DNA of 64,000 nt from Lepiota brunneoincarnata (Eukaryota > Basidiomycota > Agaricomycetes > Agaricales > Agaricaceae). The notes under the pieces were generated by a model. It did not search any database. It saw only the letters and a list, made by a program, of their open reading frames with translations, and was not told the DNA's origin. Shown piece after piece: positions 1-11,285 of this stretch. The position numbers and the translations under genes were made by a program. The stretch spans positions 1,116,001 to 1,180,000 of the forward strand of contig JAEBUN010000014.1 of NCBI GenBank assembly GCA_023014365.1, in the 5' to 3' direction. The first letter of the stretch is position 1. Every line of letters begins with the position of its first letter.

Positions 1-2
1 CT

Positions 3-971
3 AGCACAACAGCCATCGGGATATATGTCCTAGCGATCTACCTGATGCAAGTGGGCTACTGTGTTCTCCTGGTGCTCGCCACCAAAGCAGAGACAAAGAA
101 AGCGCTGGTTAAAGCCGTTGGTTTTTCACTCGTACTCTCAAATTTTGTTATGGCGATTTGGGCCGTTGCTTGGGTACGCACCAGTTTCCCTACTCGAGAG
201 TATGAACCATCCCAACTCCCCAGGCGTCATAGGTGATGCAATGGTTCCTCTTTGCTACGGTTCTTCAAGGTATCCTACTCCTCTTGTTGTTATACTCCAA
301 CATCGCTTTGCTGGTATATCACGCACCCGTTTCTTCGCGGCCATTCGACACGGCACTTATCCACGCTCCACTTCGATTCGTTTTCATTCTCCCGTTCTCC
401 CTCCTCTTCCCTCTGTGTCTCTTGTGCGTCTTAACCTGAATTCATATCACGTTCTTGTTAATTCATCCGCATATACTTAAAACAGCATCACACTTGGACT
501 CACGTTCACCCCTACTATTCCTGGCCCACCACCACGTTATTCAGAATGGCACACATGGCCCGCGTTTGGTGTCGTCCTCGGAACGAATGTGATCAGTCTT
601 ATCGTCATACTTTTCCGTCGGGATATTGAATTGGTCGTAGCAGCCACCTGGATCTGCGTGAGCATTTGGAGTTCGAGGCCGAAACCTGCCCCTGTTTATG
701 TGCGTTTATCATCACCTTTGTATCATGTGTGGCAAAATTGAAGCATGACTCTGATGATGTTTAGGTTACTGTGATCATATTCACGGTCTTGCACCCACTC
801 GGGCTCTTCACGTCGGAGATTTATCGCAGGTTTTATCATAGGCAGCCGGTGCAGCTTGAGGATGGTGATGAGCATCCGGGGTTGTATAGGCACCAGAGTG
901 AGCAGGACAGAAGGAGACAGGAGAATGAGAGGGGCCCAAGAGAAATAGAGGATAATAATCTTTGGGGTTGA
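3..971 (+). CDS. Multi-pass membrane protein, 3' part (four exons visible, 5' end outside window)
   Basis: Four exons join in frame: 3-173, 233-423, 486-699, 765-971, with GT-AG introns of 59, 62 and 65 nt; stop at 971. The visible part is about 260 residues. It has roughly seven hydrophobic segments, two in exon 1, two in exon 2, two in exon 3 and one in exon 4, followed by a polar Arg/Glu/Gln-rich tail. Motifs include PGPPPRYSEWHTWPAF before the fifth segment and VLHPLGLFTSEIYRR after the last. It is therefore an integral membrane protein with a cytosolic-looking tail. From memory it resembles uncharacterised fungal membrane proteins of the DUF1774 kind, but I could not verify this and assign no function. 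The reading frame is undamaged, unlike the transposon relics next to it. Confidence 0.7.
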
Positions 972-2102
972 GATCGTTGAACTGTAGTCATTCGTTTTCA
1001 ATTGTGTCCTCGGTTACGTTGTGATAAAAATGATTTGGTGGGCGTGCACGATAGGGGGATCAGTCAGGAGGATGTGATCTTGATTCTTCTGTACCCTTAA
1101 GCATATTGCCATTGTTCAGGATGACAAGTAGGACTTGGGCATGATATGGGAAAGGACAGGGCTGACTCAGTTGATAGGGATGATGATGACAGTGAGAATG
1201 AGAATACCAGCATTGACAAATTGGATAAGGATGCTTCAGAGAAAGACACCAGAGTTCGAGCCAGCCTTCAACCTCATGATATATGTAGGTTACTTGCTAG
1301 TCATACAGTGTAATGTCCCTCATGATGTAGTACCCACATAATAATACTATCTGTTTGCCCTGAGCTGACACATCCCTGGGGTTGATGTGTGGGTCTGGCA
1401 CTAGCATGAAGTGTGAGACCAAAGTGCTTGTTTATAATGTTAGATTTTTACAAGCCAGCAGACAGTTAATGCAACATTGGCTAGGTATTTTTCATTAGTT
1501 ACTTTTATTTGGACATGGACTCTTTTTGCGCAAATCACAATCTTGTGATTTGTTTGCCCTCCCTTTTTCTATTGCAATTCATTTTTGCCCAGTTAGCTAA
1601 AGTATGGACATGTAGCAAGACTCTCCTCAGTACTTGTGCATACAATGAGCAACTGAGGTGAGTATCTTTATTTATGAACACATAACTTATGTCTCACTCA
1701 TATCTGTAGCATCATTATTCCTACAGGTTATAGGCCCTGACCATTGCTAAATACACACAATGAGTTCTACAACAAGTGACATCCTCCCTTCTGCTATCCT
1801 GAACTCAACCTATTAGATTTTCACAAGCCAGCAGACAGTTGACACAATATTTGTAAGGGCATCCTGGTTGTCATGTTGCATTGGCTGAGCAGGGAGAAAC
1901 CTTAGAGAATTGAGTAAGGTTTCTCTGAGCTTGCCTACACTACTTATACTGCCTGCCATAAGGTCTAAGTTGAGTAATCTACTTTACATAAAAGGCCATG
2001 AGGTATCAGGGATGCCTAAAGTGGGTATAGTCAGGAATGGGCTCAGGATAGGATCATATGTACCAGTGAGGGTTTGCATCCGCAATGGAGGGGTATAGGA
2101 GG
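972..2102. other. Intergenic region without a recognisable gene
   Basis: No intact gene is seen. Around 1136-1320 a charged, Asp/Glu-rich stretch can be read in one plus-strand frame; it looks like a coding relic but I do not recognise it. Two copies of a roughly 33-bp sequence (TAGATTTTYACAAGCCAGCA and following bases) lie at 1441-1473 and 1814-1846, which suggests decayed repeat DNA. The stretch just before 2102 is GA-rich and runs in an open frame towards the LTR at 2208, so it may be the 3' internal end of the element that owned that LTR. Confidence 0.4.
1441..1846. repeat. Pair of short direct repeats 373 bp apart
   Basis: The motif TAGATTTTYACAAGCCAGCA followed by GACAGTTRAYRCAA occurs at 1441 and again at 1814. 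The flanks are not otherwise alike. It is probably left over from an old repeat; no ends or target duplication could be defined. Confidence 0.5.
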
Positions 2103-2207
2103 GAATTCTGAGCACTGGGGTGCTGGGAGACAGAATTCTGGACCCAGGAAGGTTGGGGATCAGATTTCCAGATGCAGGAGGGCCAGGAGTCAGATTTCTG
2201 AGCATAG
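2103..2207 (+). repeat. Degenerate 30-bp tandem repeats abutting the LTR
   Basis: About three and a half units of 30 bp, each starting near CAGAWTTCYRGA (about 2103, 2131, 2161, 2191), run directly into the LTR start at 2208. The plus-strand frame of the LTR-encoded protein is open through all of them. Confidence 0.5.
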
Positions 2208-2754
2208 TGTTATGAACAGCCTGGACCGAGAAGAGCAAGAACAACTATTTGACTTTACAAGATGGGTACAGGAGACCACAGACCAGTTGCAAGCACAGGA
2301 ATATGAAGATGAAGAAGGGGAATATTACAATGCCATGCAAGACCTGGCAAGAGAAGCAGGAATGGAGATAACTCTGGAGGATATTCTGGAATACCCTGAG
2401 GACAAAGAAGGTAGCCATGGATCAACTGATCCAACCTCGGATATGGATGGAAGCACCAAAAGAATGGAGAGCAAGAATGGAAGAGAATCCATGGAGATAG
2501 GATTGGGAGAAGAGGATTATGAGTCAGAGGAAAGCGATGGAACATCACACAGCAGTGGAATGGAGAACGAGGACACTGACTCATTGTAAGATATAAATAA
2601 CAGTAGGATGCCATCAGCTAGGATGTGCATCATGGTCAAGACTGTGCAGGACAAGTAGGACAGCCCAATAACCTATAATGAGTATATAGCATCTCATAGG
2701 TATATAAGGCCTGTACAAGTAGAGATTAAAGCCTTAAGCTTTAATCTTGTTAAC
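2208..2754 (+). mobile_element. Truncated LTR, family S (copy 1)
   Basis: Starts with TGTTATGA and matches, in the opposite orientation, the complete 702-bp LTR at 34877-35578. A TATA-like box (GGTATATAAGGCC, about 2699-2711) is followed by a palindromic stretch, ATTAAAGCCTTAAGCTTTAAT. The copy stops at 2754, where the H1 LTR starts with TGTTAGAGCC; the last 160 bp present in the other copy are missing here. This is consistent with H1 having inserted into it. Confidence 0.75.
2212..2589 (+). CDS. Acidic protein encoded inside the S-family LTR
   Basis: The ATG is bases 5-7 of the LTR (TGTT-ATG), and the frame runs 125 codons to 2589. The protein is strongly acidic with a Glu/Asp/Ser-rich C-terminal half; the N-terminal half looks structured (LFDFTRWVQETTDQL, DLAREAGMEITLEDILEYPE). 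The second copy at 35203-35574 keeps the whole frame and most residues. The frame is also open upstream of the LTR to about 2020, so in a 3' LTR it could be the tail of a longer product. I recognise no domain. It could be the C-terminal end of the element's own polyprotein. Confidence 0.45.
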   Translation: MNSLDREEQEQLFDFTRWVQETTDQLQAQEYEDEEGEYYNAMQDLAREAGMEITLEDILEYPEDKEGSHGSTDPTSDMDGSTKRMESKNGRESMEIGLGEEDYESEESDGTSHSSGMENEDTDSL

Positions 2755-3414
2755 TGTTAGAGCCGGTGTGGGTTGGGACCGAAGCAGAGGGTCAGGGTGG
2801 TATCCTTGATATAAGGGCACTGGGGGATGGGGTGAAGTCAGTACATAGACTTTGGAACCGAGGTGGAGTACTTCAGGCAGGGGGTTGGACTTGCAGCCTC
2901 AGCTTATGTGCTGTGCCCTCCTACTGTCCTAGTCCGTATTTCAGGAAGTTGGAGCTGAAGTGGAGCGAGGCAGAAGAGAGGAGAGGATATGGAACAGGAA
3001 GCTGGTCTGCTGCTCAATTCGATTATCAGACTGAGGAGTACAAGCCAAGTACCTATGGTATATATACTACTGGTCTTACGAACTATGACTTGTACTGACT
3101 ACGGACGGAGCGAAGTGGAGACCAATATGGTTACAAATGGATTACAAATGGATTACAAATGGAATGGAGACTGGTATGGGTATGGAGACTGATAACATCT
3201 CTTGGTTATGGATGGAGAATGGAGAACTGGAAAGTAGCACTGAGGGTCAGGTGACCACAGCACGTGCAGAGATAGTCGCATGATTGGGGCAATGGGTTAT
3301 GGTCAGAGCGCGTTGGGGCCAAGTCAGAGGGCAGAGGGTTGTTATGTGGAGCGCATGTGGAGTTGAGAAGCCGAAGTATAATGTTTAAGCTCTGGGTTTG
3401 GCATGGATATGACA
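2755..3414 (-). repeat. H1 LTR (3' LTR, minus orientation)
   Basis: 660 bp, reverse complement of the 661-bp H2 LTRs. Its ends are TGTTAGAGCC at 2755 and GGATATGACA at 3414, so it reads TGTCATATCC...CTCTAACA on the minus strand. The polypurine tract of the element follows at 3417-3427, seen here as its complement. The TATATATA box and the AGTCTGATAAT motif are present in reverse around 3018-3065. Confidence 0.85.
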
Positions 3415-3489
3415 GTGCCCCCCCTTTAGGGCTGAGCCTTGAGGCCCTAGGTGGTCTAGACCGGGGCCCATTGGAAAACTCTGCTGGGG

Positions 3490-3497
3490 TATAAAAA
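3490..3497 (+). promoter_or_regulatory. TATA box of the H1 antisense gene
   Basis: TATAAAAA lies 57 bp upstream of the ATG at 3547. The H2 copy has the same box (minus strand, 30247-30240) 49 bp before its ATG position. This suggests the antisense gene has its own promoter between the polypurine tract and the coding start. Confidence 0.55.
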
Positions 3498-3690
3498 TGG
3501 GTGAACTGGTTTGAGCTGGGAGAGCACAACTTAACCCCATACTCCCATGAGCAGACAACCATGCCAACAACCAACTGCCATGGAGCACAAGGTGCAACTG
3601 CTGAGGGAGAAGGCTGAGCGAGAGGAGCGGGAATGGCTGGAAATTGAGAGGTTGGAGGAGGAGGAGTGACAAGAGGAGGAGGAGTGGCAG

Positions 3691-4075
3691 TGTTACCCGG
3701 GTTAGGGGTTCACTCTTGAGTAGCACGAGGTTCGACACAGGATGTCTATACAGACTTGGTCCTGTCCTACTAAGCGTGACTTGGAGATGACAGAGCACTA
3801 TAGTCCAGCCAGTTTTAAGGGCAAAGAGGTATAGGAGGCAAGAACTGTATAACACTAAGATAAGGATACAAGGTATTGTACTGTATCCTTATATAATTCT
3901 AAGTGTGGCTATACTCCTACTATAATAGTCCGGACCAAGGTAACTATGAGTCAGAGATAAGAGACATGAGGCATGTGGTAAGAATCGTCCTTCTGATGTA
4001 CACTACTGATAGTTTCATAGTGACATGGGAAATGTAGCTAAAAATAACTGTCCTTCTGATGGAATTCTGATAACA
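3691..4075 (-). repeat. E1 LTR, left (3' LTR)
   Basis: 385 bp, TGTTACCC to GATAACA, same length as the right LTR at 10638-11022; preceded by GGCAG. Confidence 0.9.
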
Positions 4076-4112
4076 TTAGGTCCGTTTCTAGAGTTGTTTT
4101 CCATACAACTCG

Positions 4113-5481
4113 TTAATTTCCTTCTTCCAGGTATTTGGCTAAGTAGTTTGGTTCGTAATATTTGATCTGAGTTTGGTCGGTAGAGTCTGGTCTGGGGGGA
4201 ATGACTGGAGAGAAGGTGGGAGTGGGAGTTCTGTAGAGATCGAGTATAGTGGCAGTTTCTGGGGATGGGGGTTGTCCTGGATAGAAGATGTCGTATAGTA
4301 GGCGTCTGAAATGGGGACTCTCTGTTCTTTCTTCTGGTGGGGTGATTGGGTTTTCTTCAGAAGGAACCGCATGGTTCTCCTGTAATGTTTGATTCGGCCA
4401 CATCGTCATAGCATTCCTCGTAGTAGTCGTCGTGAGTGAGGTCGATGTATCTATGATGAGTTGTGGGAGTGGTCGAGGGACGGGTTGTCGGATTTCTGGA
4501 GTAGGGGGCGTGTTGAGTCTTTCGACTTGGGCATTTGGTCCGTTTATGGCGCAGTTGGAAGACAGTGCAATGGGGGCATCTATACTTGATGCAGTCGTAT
4601 GAGTAATGCCCTGGGGCATATTGCTTGCATCCGAGGCAAGCGAATTGGGGGCAATCCATGGCCTAGTGTCCTGTGTGTCTGCATTGGATGCAAACTAATC
4701 TGTCAGTGGTTTGGGGGTTGGTTCGTGAGTGAACGGGATTGGGGGAGTTCCGAACCGGGACGTTGTTACTGGCGATGGTGTGGATGGCGTCCTTGGTGGG
4801 GGTGAGAAGTCTGAAGGGATTTCTGATACTGGTGGGCTTTCTTCCCTTGTTGGGGACGGTGGTGATGATTGCGGCAGTGGTTGTCGTGGTAGTGGTGGGG
4901 ATGGTTGCGGTGGGGGGCTGCAAGGTATGTACCTCATCTCGTTTGGGTAGGTTCTTTGACACCTCGGACATGAGGCCCGATCTTGAGCAGAGAAGTCACT
5001 CGAGTGATTCTGCCCAGGCGCGTTGCGTATTGTACGCAGTAGCAAGAGCCTTAGTCTGTCGTACGTGGTGGGTATAGTCGTACCAGAGTTGTTGGTCGTA
5101 TTCTGAAATTGAAGTGTGTTCCAATTTAGTCGTAAAGGCTCCGTTGGTGGCAGCCTTGCGCAGATCTCCGTCAGAAGGGTGATCTGGTCCATATGATTGT
5201 ACTCCAGCTGTATGGTATCTAAGGGAGGCGGCTGGGGCAGCTGTTGGTTCTGGGGTGTTGTTGGGGTCGGGGGTCTTGTCCCTGAGGGAGGCGTATGTTG
5301 CAGTGAAGGTGTGAGAAGGGGTGTAGGGAGACGGGGCCGGAACGGGAGTTGTCTGAAGTGTAGTATGTTCGACGCTTGCATTGTTTATGATGACGACGGA
5401 AGATGATGAGGAAGTTGGCGAGGGTGTTGTTGAAAAAGGGGGAGTAGTTTGGGGGTGAGCGAGGTCAAGGTTCATGGGCAT
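4113..5481 (-). pseudogene. E1 third reading frame with zinc knuckles, broken
   Basis: It starts at ATG 5481, two bases after the pol stop. One frame covers 5481-4996, 4971-4663 and 4659-4357 and is broken by two stops: a TGA also present in E2, and a Trp to TAG change just inside the first zinc knuckle. The end of the protein then appears in another frame down to 4113 (LLYDIFYPGQPPSPETATIL). The Cys/His array is described under the E2 copy. Function unknown; a nucleic-acid-binding role is inferred only from the knuckles. Confidence 0.6.
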
Positions 5482-5483
5482 CT

Positions 5484-8469
5484 TTAAGTAGGTTTGGTGT
5501 GGGAGCGAAGTTGTCTTTGGTTGGTTCTGGTGGGTTCCTGTTCTTTCTGGAGAATTCCATGAGCTTCTTTATACTCGGTTAAGTATTCTTCGGCGTTTGC
5601 GTGGAGTGTTTCATCGGTGATCCATTCGTTCTCTGTGTGGGAGTATCCTTTCCATTTGATGTAGTATTGGAGTTTTCCGCGGTGTTGGCGGTGATTTAGA
5701 ATAGCTTCTATTTCGTATTCTTCTTCTTCATTGATGATGTCTGGTGGTGGTGGAGTCGGATGAGATCCGTATGCTTCTGTTTCGGTATATGGGGTTAGAA
5801 GGTTTCTGTGGAATACCGGGTGTATTTTCCATTTGACTGGAAGTTTTAGTTTGTAGGTGAGTGGCGATAAGACTTCTGAGATAAGGAAGGGTCCTAGTCG
5901 TTTTGGGGATATTTTGTTGGAAATGAAGGGGAGTTTGAGGCTTTTGGCTTCTAGCCATACTTTTTGATGTGTTTCAAGGGGTTTGACAGTTCTTCTGGTT
6001 CTTTGTTTCATAATATCGGCGGAGAGTTGATGTGCCGCGTGTGCTTCTTTTCTGGCATCATCAAGGAGTCTGATGCGTTCGTCTACTGATGGAAAGTTTG
6101 ATGTTTCCATTACTGTGGGTATTGGTGGAGGGTTGTATCCCATGATTAGTTCAAATGGGGATTTTTGCCTTGAGGCATGTATTTTGAAGTTGTGTGCGAA
6201 CTCGGCGATAGGGAGGGTTTCTGACCAGTCAAGAGGGTTTCTGGTGCAGTATATGGCGAGGTAGGTTTCGATTTCCTGATTGTATTGTTCGGTGGAACCA
6301 TCTGTCTGGGGATGGTATGCGGTTGAGAATGCTTGTTGGATGTTTAGGCATTTGGCTAGTTGTTGGAGGGAGTTGGCGGCGAATCTGGGGTCTCGATCTG
6401 ATATGATTTTATCGGGTAATCCGAATCTGGTGAAGACTTTTTCTATTAATAGTCATCCGATGTCATCGGCATTTGATCGGTCTGATGTTGGGATGAAAAT
6501 TACCCCCTTTGTAAGACCGTGGTCCACCACGGACAATATCACATTGTGGCCGGCGCTAGGCGGTAGACTGGTGATAAGATCCCATGAGATCTGTGCAAAT
6601 GGGCGTTTGGAAGGTGATGGTGGGATTGGTTGAGTTGGTGCGTGATCCGGTCTGCATATGATTTTGTGTTGCTGACACTCTGGACAGCCTTTGACGTAGT
6701 TCTTTATGAATGTCGACATTCCTGGCCAATATACTTCCTTTTTGGCGAGGCGGTACGTTTCCTGTTCTCCAGGGTGGCCACGTGTAGGGTGGTCATGGTA
6801 TCTTGTGATGACATCGCGTCTGAGTTGGAGGTCTTCTGGAATAATGACATGTTCTTGGAACGTGAGGAGTGGACCATTGGCCAGTCTTCTATTCCCTTGA
6901 GTTTTCCGGGATCCATTTTGATCTCATCTGGCGTGATGATCATGCCAAGATATTCGAGTCGTTGTTTGTTGAACTTGCATTTCTCCATTTTGAGGTAGAG
7001 GTCATTTTCCTGCAGGATTTGCAGTACTTTTTTTGTAAGTCGGTCGGTTTCTTCCTGGGTTTTACTGTAGATTAGGATATCATCCATGTAGATGATGATT
7101 CCTCCTTTCTCCATTATTTCGGAGAATAACGTGTCCATCATGTGTTGGAATGTCGCGGGACTATTGCAGAGTCCGAAAAACATAACAGTCGGTTCGAAAA
7201 GACCCATGGGAGTCTTGAACACTGCTTTCCATTGATCGCCATCTTTGATTCTGACGTTATTGTATCCTAGGCGGACGTCGAGCTTAGTGAAATACTTAGC
7301 TCCTTTGAGTTTATCCATGATAGAGGAAATCATGGGGATTGGGTAAGCGTTTTTGACGGTGTGATCGTTTAGATAACGATAGTCTTGGCAGGGTCGGAGG
7401 TCTCCTCCTTTCTTGGCAACAAAGAAGAATGGTGATGCCATAGGGGATTTTGAGGGTCGGATGTACCCTTTTCGGAGGTTTTCATCTATGAATTCTTTTA
7501 GCGCTTTTTCTTCGGCAGGTGCCACTTGATAAGGTTTCATCGATTTTGCTTCGAATGTCGGTTTTAGTTCGATCTCGTGATCAAACATTCTTGATGGTGG
7601 GAATCGTTCGGAGGCTTTCTTGTTGAATATTTTAGCCCATTGGGCGAATCTCCGAGGGATCTCGGGTGGTTCTTTGTTTGATTCCGGTTGTTTTCCTTTT
7701 TGGTTTGCCAATTTTGTTGGGTTGTGTTGCTCATTGTGGAGTGTTGTGGCGTGTGTTGCTTTGGCGTTTACTTCTAATGGGGTTAGAAGCATCGGGTTCA
7801 TTTCTCTTTCTAAAGAGAAGGTGTCAAGGTCAACATTTGATAGGTTGACGTATTCTTCGGGATTTTCCTCGGGTTGAGAGGTTTTCCCAGCCATCCTGTC
7901 CATGGCTATGGAGTTGAGTTCGACAGGTCGTCGTAAGGTTCTGAGGAGTTTGGAAAAGTCCTGGTGGTCGATTTGGGGTTTCCAAGAGAATGTCTTGGTC
8001 TTCCAGTTGATGTCGGGATTGTATTGTTCCAACCAGGGAAATCCGATGATGAGGTCTTTCTCACCAGTGTTTGTGACGTATGCTTCTAGCATGCAATCTC
8101 TTCCATCGATGATGGTTCTGATTTTGATATATTCATGGATCTTGCCATGTTGATTATCAGTTCCATCAACATTACTGAGTGGAATTGGTTGGTCCAGCCG
8201 TTTGGTTTGATAACCATGTCGTTCAACAACTTTGTGGGAGATGAAGTTCCCTTGGGCTCCTGAGTCTATCAGGGTGGTGATGGCCACGGGTTTTGATGTC
8301 CGTTCACTCCAAATCTCGATGGGTAAGAAAAGGGATCGTTTATTCAGGGATAGTCGTAATTGTACAGAGTTTATCGAGAAAATGTCCTTCTGGGAGTGAG
8401 AGTACGAAATGTCCTTCTGAGTTCTGGAACATGCAGGGGCACATCGGTCGACAGCGTTCCTTTTTAAAA
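5484..8469 (-). pseudogene. E1 pol (protease, RT, integrase, chromodomain), internally deleted
   Basis: The protease motif DSGAQGNF and RT with YMDDILIY are intact in the first part (8287 to about 6900). Compared with E2, sequence then jumps from the end of RT to just before the integrase HHCC region, removing about 0.86 kb with RNase H and shifting the frame. Integrase resumes in another frame (from 6719) and hits TGA at 6453-6455, where E2 has CGA. The rest of the integrase and the chromodomain (YEIEAILNHRQHRGKLQYY) are open to the stop at 5484. Not functional. Confidence 0.85.
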
Positions 8470-8470
8470 A
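8461..8470 (-). other. Probable -1 frameshift site at the E1 gag/pol junction
   Basis: Read on the minus strand, TTTTTAAAAA overlaps the gag stop (GAT TTT TAA). Slipping back one base gives TTT TTA AAA AGG, which continues without a stop into protease. The same site is at 16914-16923 in E2, but it lies in a tract where both copies are identical, so it is not independent evidence. Confidence 0.5.
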
Positions 8471-10266
8471 TCCTGGAATGGATGCATCTCCGGATCCTCG
8501 GCTAGCGCGGAGTGGAGTTCTTGTTGGAGTTCAGGATCGAGATCATCAACCATTTGGCGCATCTGAGATGCGACTTCTGCGACGGCAAGGGAATACTTGC
8601 ATTGCGGTGATTGTTGGGTGTTCCGGTTTGGAAATCTGGGACAAGTGTTTTGTTGTCCAAGAGAAGGACGATTGGGGTTTCTCGCAGGGCGAGGAGGGTT
8701 GGTGTGCATCCCTGGGAAGTGTCTAGTTGGCGGTGGTTGAGGGCATTTGCTGACCCAATGATCTTTGGCTCCACATCGGAAGCATTCTTGGTTCTGATAT
8801 GATTTCATTTGTTGTCCGGTGACAACGGCATCTAACTCCAATGATTCTCGTGCGGAGTCTTCTTCAGCATATTCCAGTTGTGGAATTTTGGGATAAGGAT
8901 CTTCAAATCCTTCTTCCATTGCAACATGGTCTATTTCCATGGCATGTGGGTCTCGTGGGGTGAAACGTGGGGCATTGCTCCTTTGATAGAATTGTGCGTA
9001 GGGTACGTTGTTGTTTGGATGGTTTGGTCCGCGGTTGGGTTGATACTGGTTCCTTTGGGGAAATGTGTTTTTAGGGGTACCGTAGAGGGCATTTATTCGG
9101 CGGAAATTGTCATCGAGCTTATTGGCTCGGGTGTACCAAGCGGCGATAGTTGTCGGAGGATTTTCCGATTCATCAATCTTCATGGCAATGCGGCGATCGA
9201 TTGCTTTGCAGTATAGATCAATCAGGGTGCGATCTTCATTTAGTCCGGATTGACGGACAAGTTCCTTGAACTGAGCGTTGAATTCAGTCATTGGTTTGCC
9301 TGCTTGGTGCAGGGTTTGAAGTCTGGTATGCATGTACGCATGTTTGTCTGCCAGGGTGAAGTCGGCTCTAAGCCGAGCGGTGAAGTTGTCCCATGACTCC
9401 ATGGCTATGGGTTGCCCTTGTTGAGTTTGGGCATTTCTCTCGTGGAGGTACTGTCTGGCCCAGGCTTGGGCATCTCCTGATTGCATTGTTGAAAGGACAA
9501 ATAGAGTCCTTGTGAGATCGGTGTTGTAAGTGGTTGCGTTGGCGAGCATGTAAACTTCGCATTGGAAGATCCAATCTTCGAATAGTCTTCTAGTTCCATC
9601 GAAGGCGATGGGTTTGAGGAGTCCTAACTCCTTTGGGTTTTGTGCGGCAGCCAATATTTGTAGTTGTCCAGGTGGCGGCGGCGGTGGTGGTGCTGGGGGT
9701 TGTGGTGATCGTACGGGAGGAGCCGGTAGGGCTAAGGGTGCGGTTGGCGCGGGTAATGCGGGTGGTTGTGGATCGGAATCCGATTGGTTGTTGTCTGTTA
9801 TATAGACGTCGGAGTCGTTATCTGCTGGGGGAGTTCTTCCCTGATTTACGGCGTATTCGTGGCATGTGAGTAAGTTTTCTTCTGACATGGAAAGTCCTCT
9901 TGGTTGCTTGAGGGCATTTTTGAGTTTTTGGAGTTTGTAGTCATTTAGTGGGTCTACTTTAGCATGGTATTCTTCAGCTTGTTTACGTCTTCTTTCTTCT
10001 TCTTCGGAGTGTTCCTTTAATTCTCTTTCGTGTCGTATCCTTTGTCGTTCTGCTAGTTTGTCAGCAAAACTTGTTCTTGTTCATGTTGATGTACTTGGAG
10101 TGGACAAGTCAAATGGGGATGGAGGATAGAATGGGGATGGTGTCTGAGTGGGGATAGGGTTTCTTCTGGGATCCAGGTTTTGGGTTCCTGGTCCTGAGAT
10201 TCTGTTCCTTGATTTGGGAGGAGGGGGTGATGGGGATTCTCAGGCCGAGAATTTCTTTGGAGGCGT
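8464..10266 (-). pseudogene. E1 gag
   Basis: The start codon is ACG at 10266-10264 where E2 has ATG, and the ninth codon is TGA where E2 has CAA. A long frame runs from 9888 to 8464. It contains a Pro-rich stretch, the retrotransposon gag core (about 130-300 of the 474 residues: GTRRLFEDWIFQCEVYM, NFTARLRADF) and a CCHC zinc knuckle CFRCGAKDHWVSKC. The N-terminal coiled-coil part (about 9900-10090) is unlike E2, whereas the last 300 bases are identical to E2. Confidence 0.8.
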
Positions 10267-10624
10267 GGTGATATTTGTCTAGCGATCAATTATTGCTAGA
10301 AGTATGAAGAATTGGGTGGTGATTATGGATATTCCTGAGTACAGGTTCCATGATCTGACGATGCAACAGTGACAGGGACATGTGATACGTTTGAGTTCTA
10401 GGGTGATAATTCGGTAGGCGATGAGGGTGGCGGTGGAGGTGAAGACAAAGATGAGTAGGTAAGCCAGATCTTCTGGCGGGGAGAGGTTGAGGGATGTAGC
10501 AATGGCTACACAGAGAGGTGGTTTTCTTTCGTACGTCGTTTTGAACGACCAGAGTACCTTGACATGTTCAGTACGTCGGCAGAGCAGAGCAGAGTGGAGG
10601 GCGAGCAAGAGATAAGCAGCAGAC

Positions 10625-10637
10625 TATCTTAGTGTTT
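10625..10637 (-). promoter_or_regulatory. E1 self-priming primer-binding site
   Basis: Next to the 5' LTR the minus strand reads AACACTAAGATA. It is the exact complement of TATCTTAGTGTT inside the LTR (minus strand of 10798-10809), just downstream of the LTR TATA box. This arrangement is known from Tf1/sushi-type elements that prime on their own mRNA 5' end. Confidence 0.65.
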
Positions 10638-11022
10638 TGTTACCCAGGTTAGGGGTTCGCTCTTGAGTAGCATGAGGTTTGATATAGGATGTCTATACAG
10701 ACTTGGTCCTGTCCTACTAAGCGTGACTTGGAGACGACGGAGCACTATAGTCCAGCCGGTTTTAAGGGCAAAGAGGTATAGGAGGCAAGAACTGTATAAC
10801 ACTAAGATAAGGATACAAGGTATTGTACTGTATCCTTATATAATTCTAAGTGTGGCTATACTCCTACTATAATAGTCCAGACCAAGGTAACTATGAGTCA
10901 GAGATAAGAGACATGAGGCATGTGGTAAGAATCGTCCTTCTGATGTACACTACTGATAGTTTCATAGTGACATGGGAAATGTAGCTAAAAATAACTGTCC
11001 TTCTGATGGAATTCTGATAACA
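10638..11022 (-). repeat. E1 LTR, right (5' LTR)
   Basis: 385 bp, TGTTACCC to GATAACA, followed by the target duplication GGCAG. Contains the minus-strand TATA box ATATAAGGATACAG and the 12-base self-priming match at 10798-10809. Confidence 0.9.
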
Positions 11023-11285
11023 GGCAGTGGCTGATAGCACTGCGCCAGCGACAAGCGGAGGAGCAGGTGAGGGAGCGCCTGGTGGAAGAGATCAGGCGGC
11101 AACAAGACGAGGCTGCCGAGGCAGAGCATCGGGCAATTTGGGCCAGGCTCATTGCAACTACTGTGGGGGCTTTGTTGAGCTGCCTGCTGGAAGAACCGAT
11201 GGAGGTAGATATGGAGGAGTTGGAATCCAATTACACGGATAGTGACAAGATGGAAGATGAGGAGGACAAGGACGAGGAGGACAAG

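Larger units (their letters stand above)
3691..11022 (-). mobile_element. E1: Ty3/gypsy chromovirus, self-primed type, defective
   Basis: 7332 bp bounded by 385-bp LTRs, with a perfect 5-bp target duplication GGCAG at 3686-3690 and 11023-11027. The minus-strand order is LTR, primer site, gag, pol with chromodomain, third frame, LTR. It is defective: the gag start ATG has become ACG, gag and integrase carry stops, and about 0.86 kb covering the end of RT and RNase H is deleted. The two LTRs differ at roughly ten positions, nearly all transitions, so E1 is older than E2. Confidence 0.9.
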
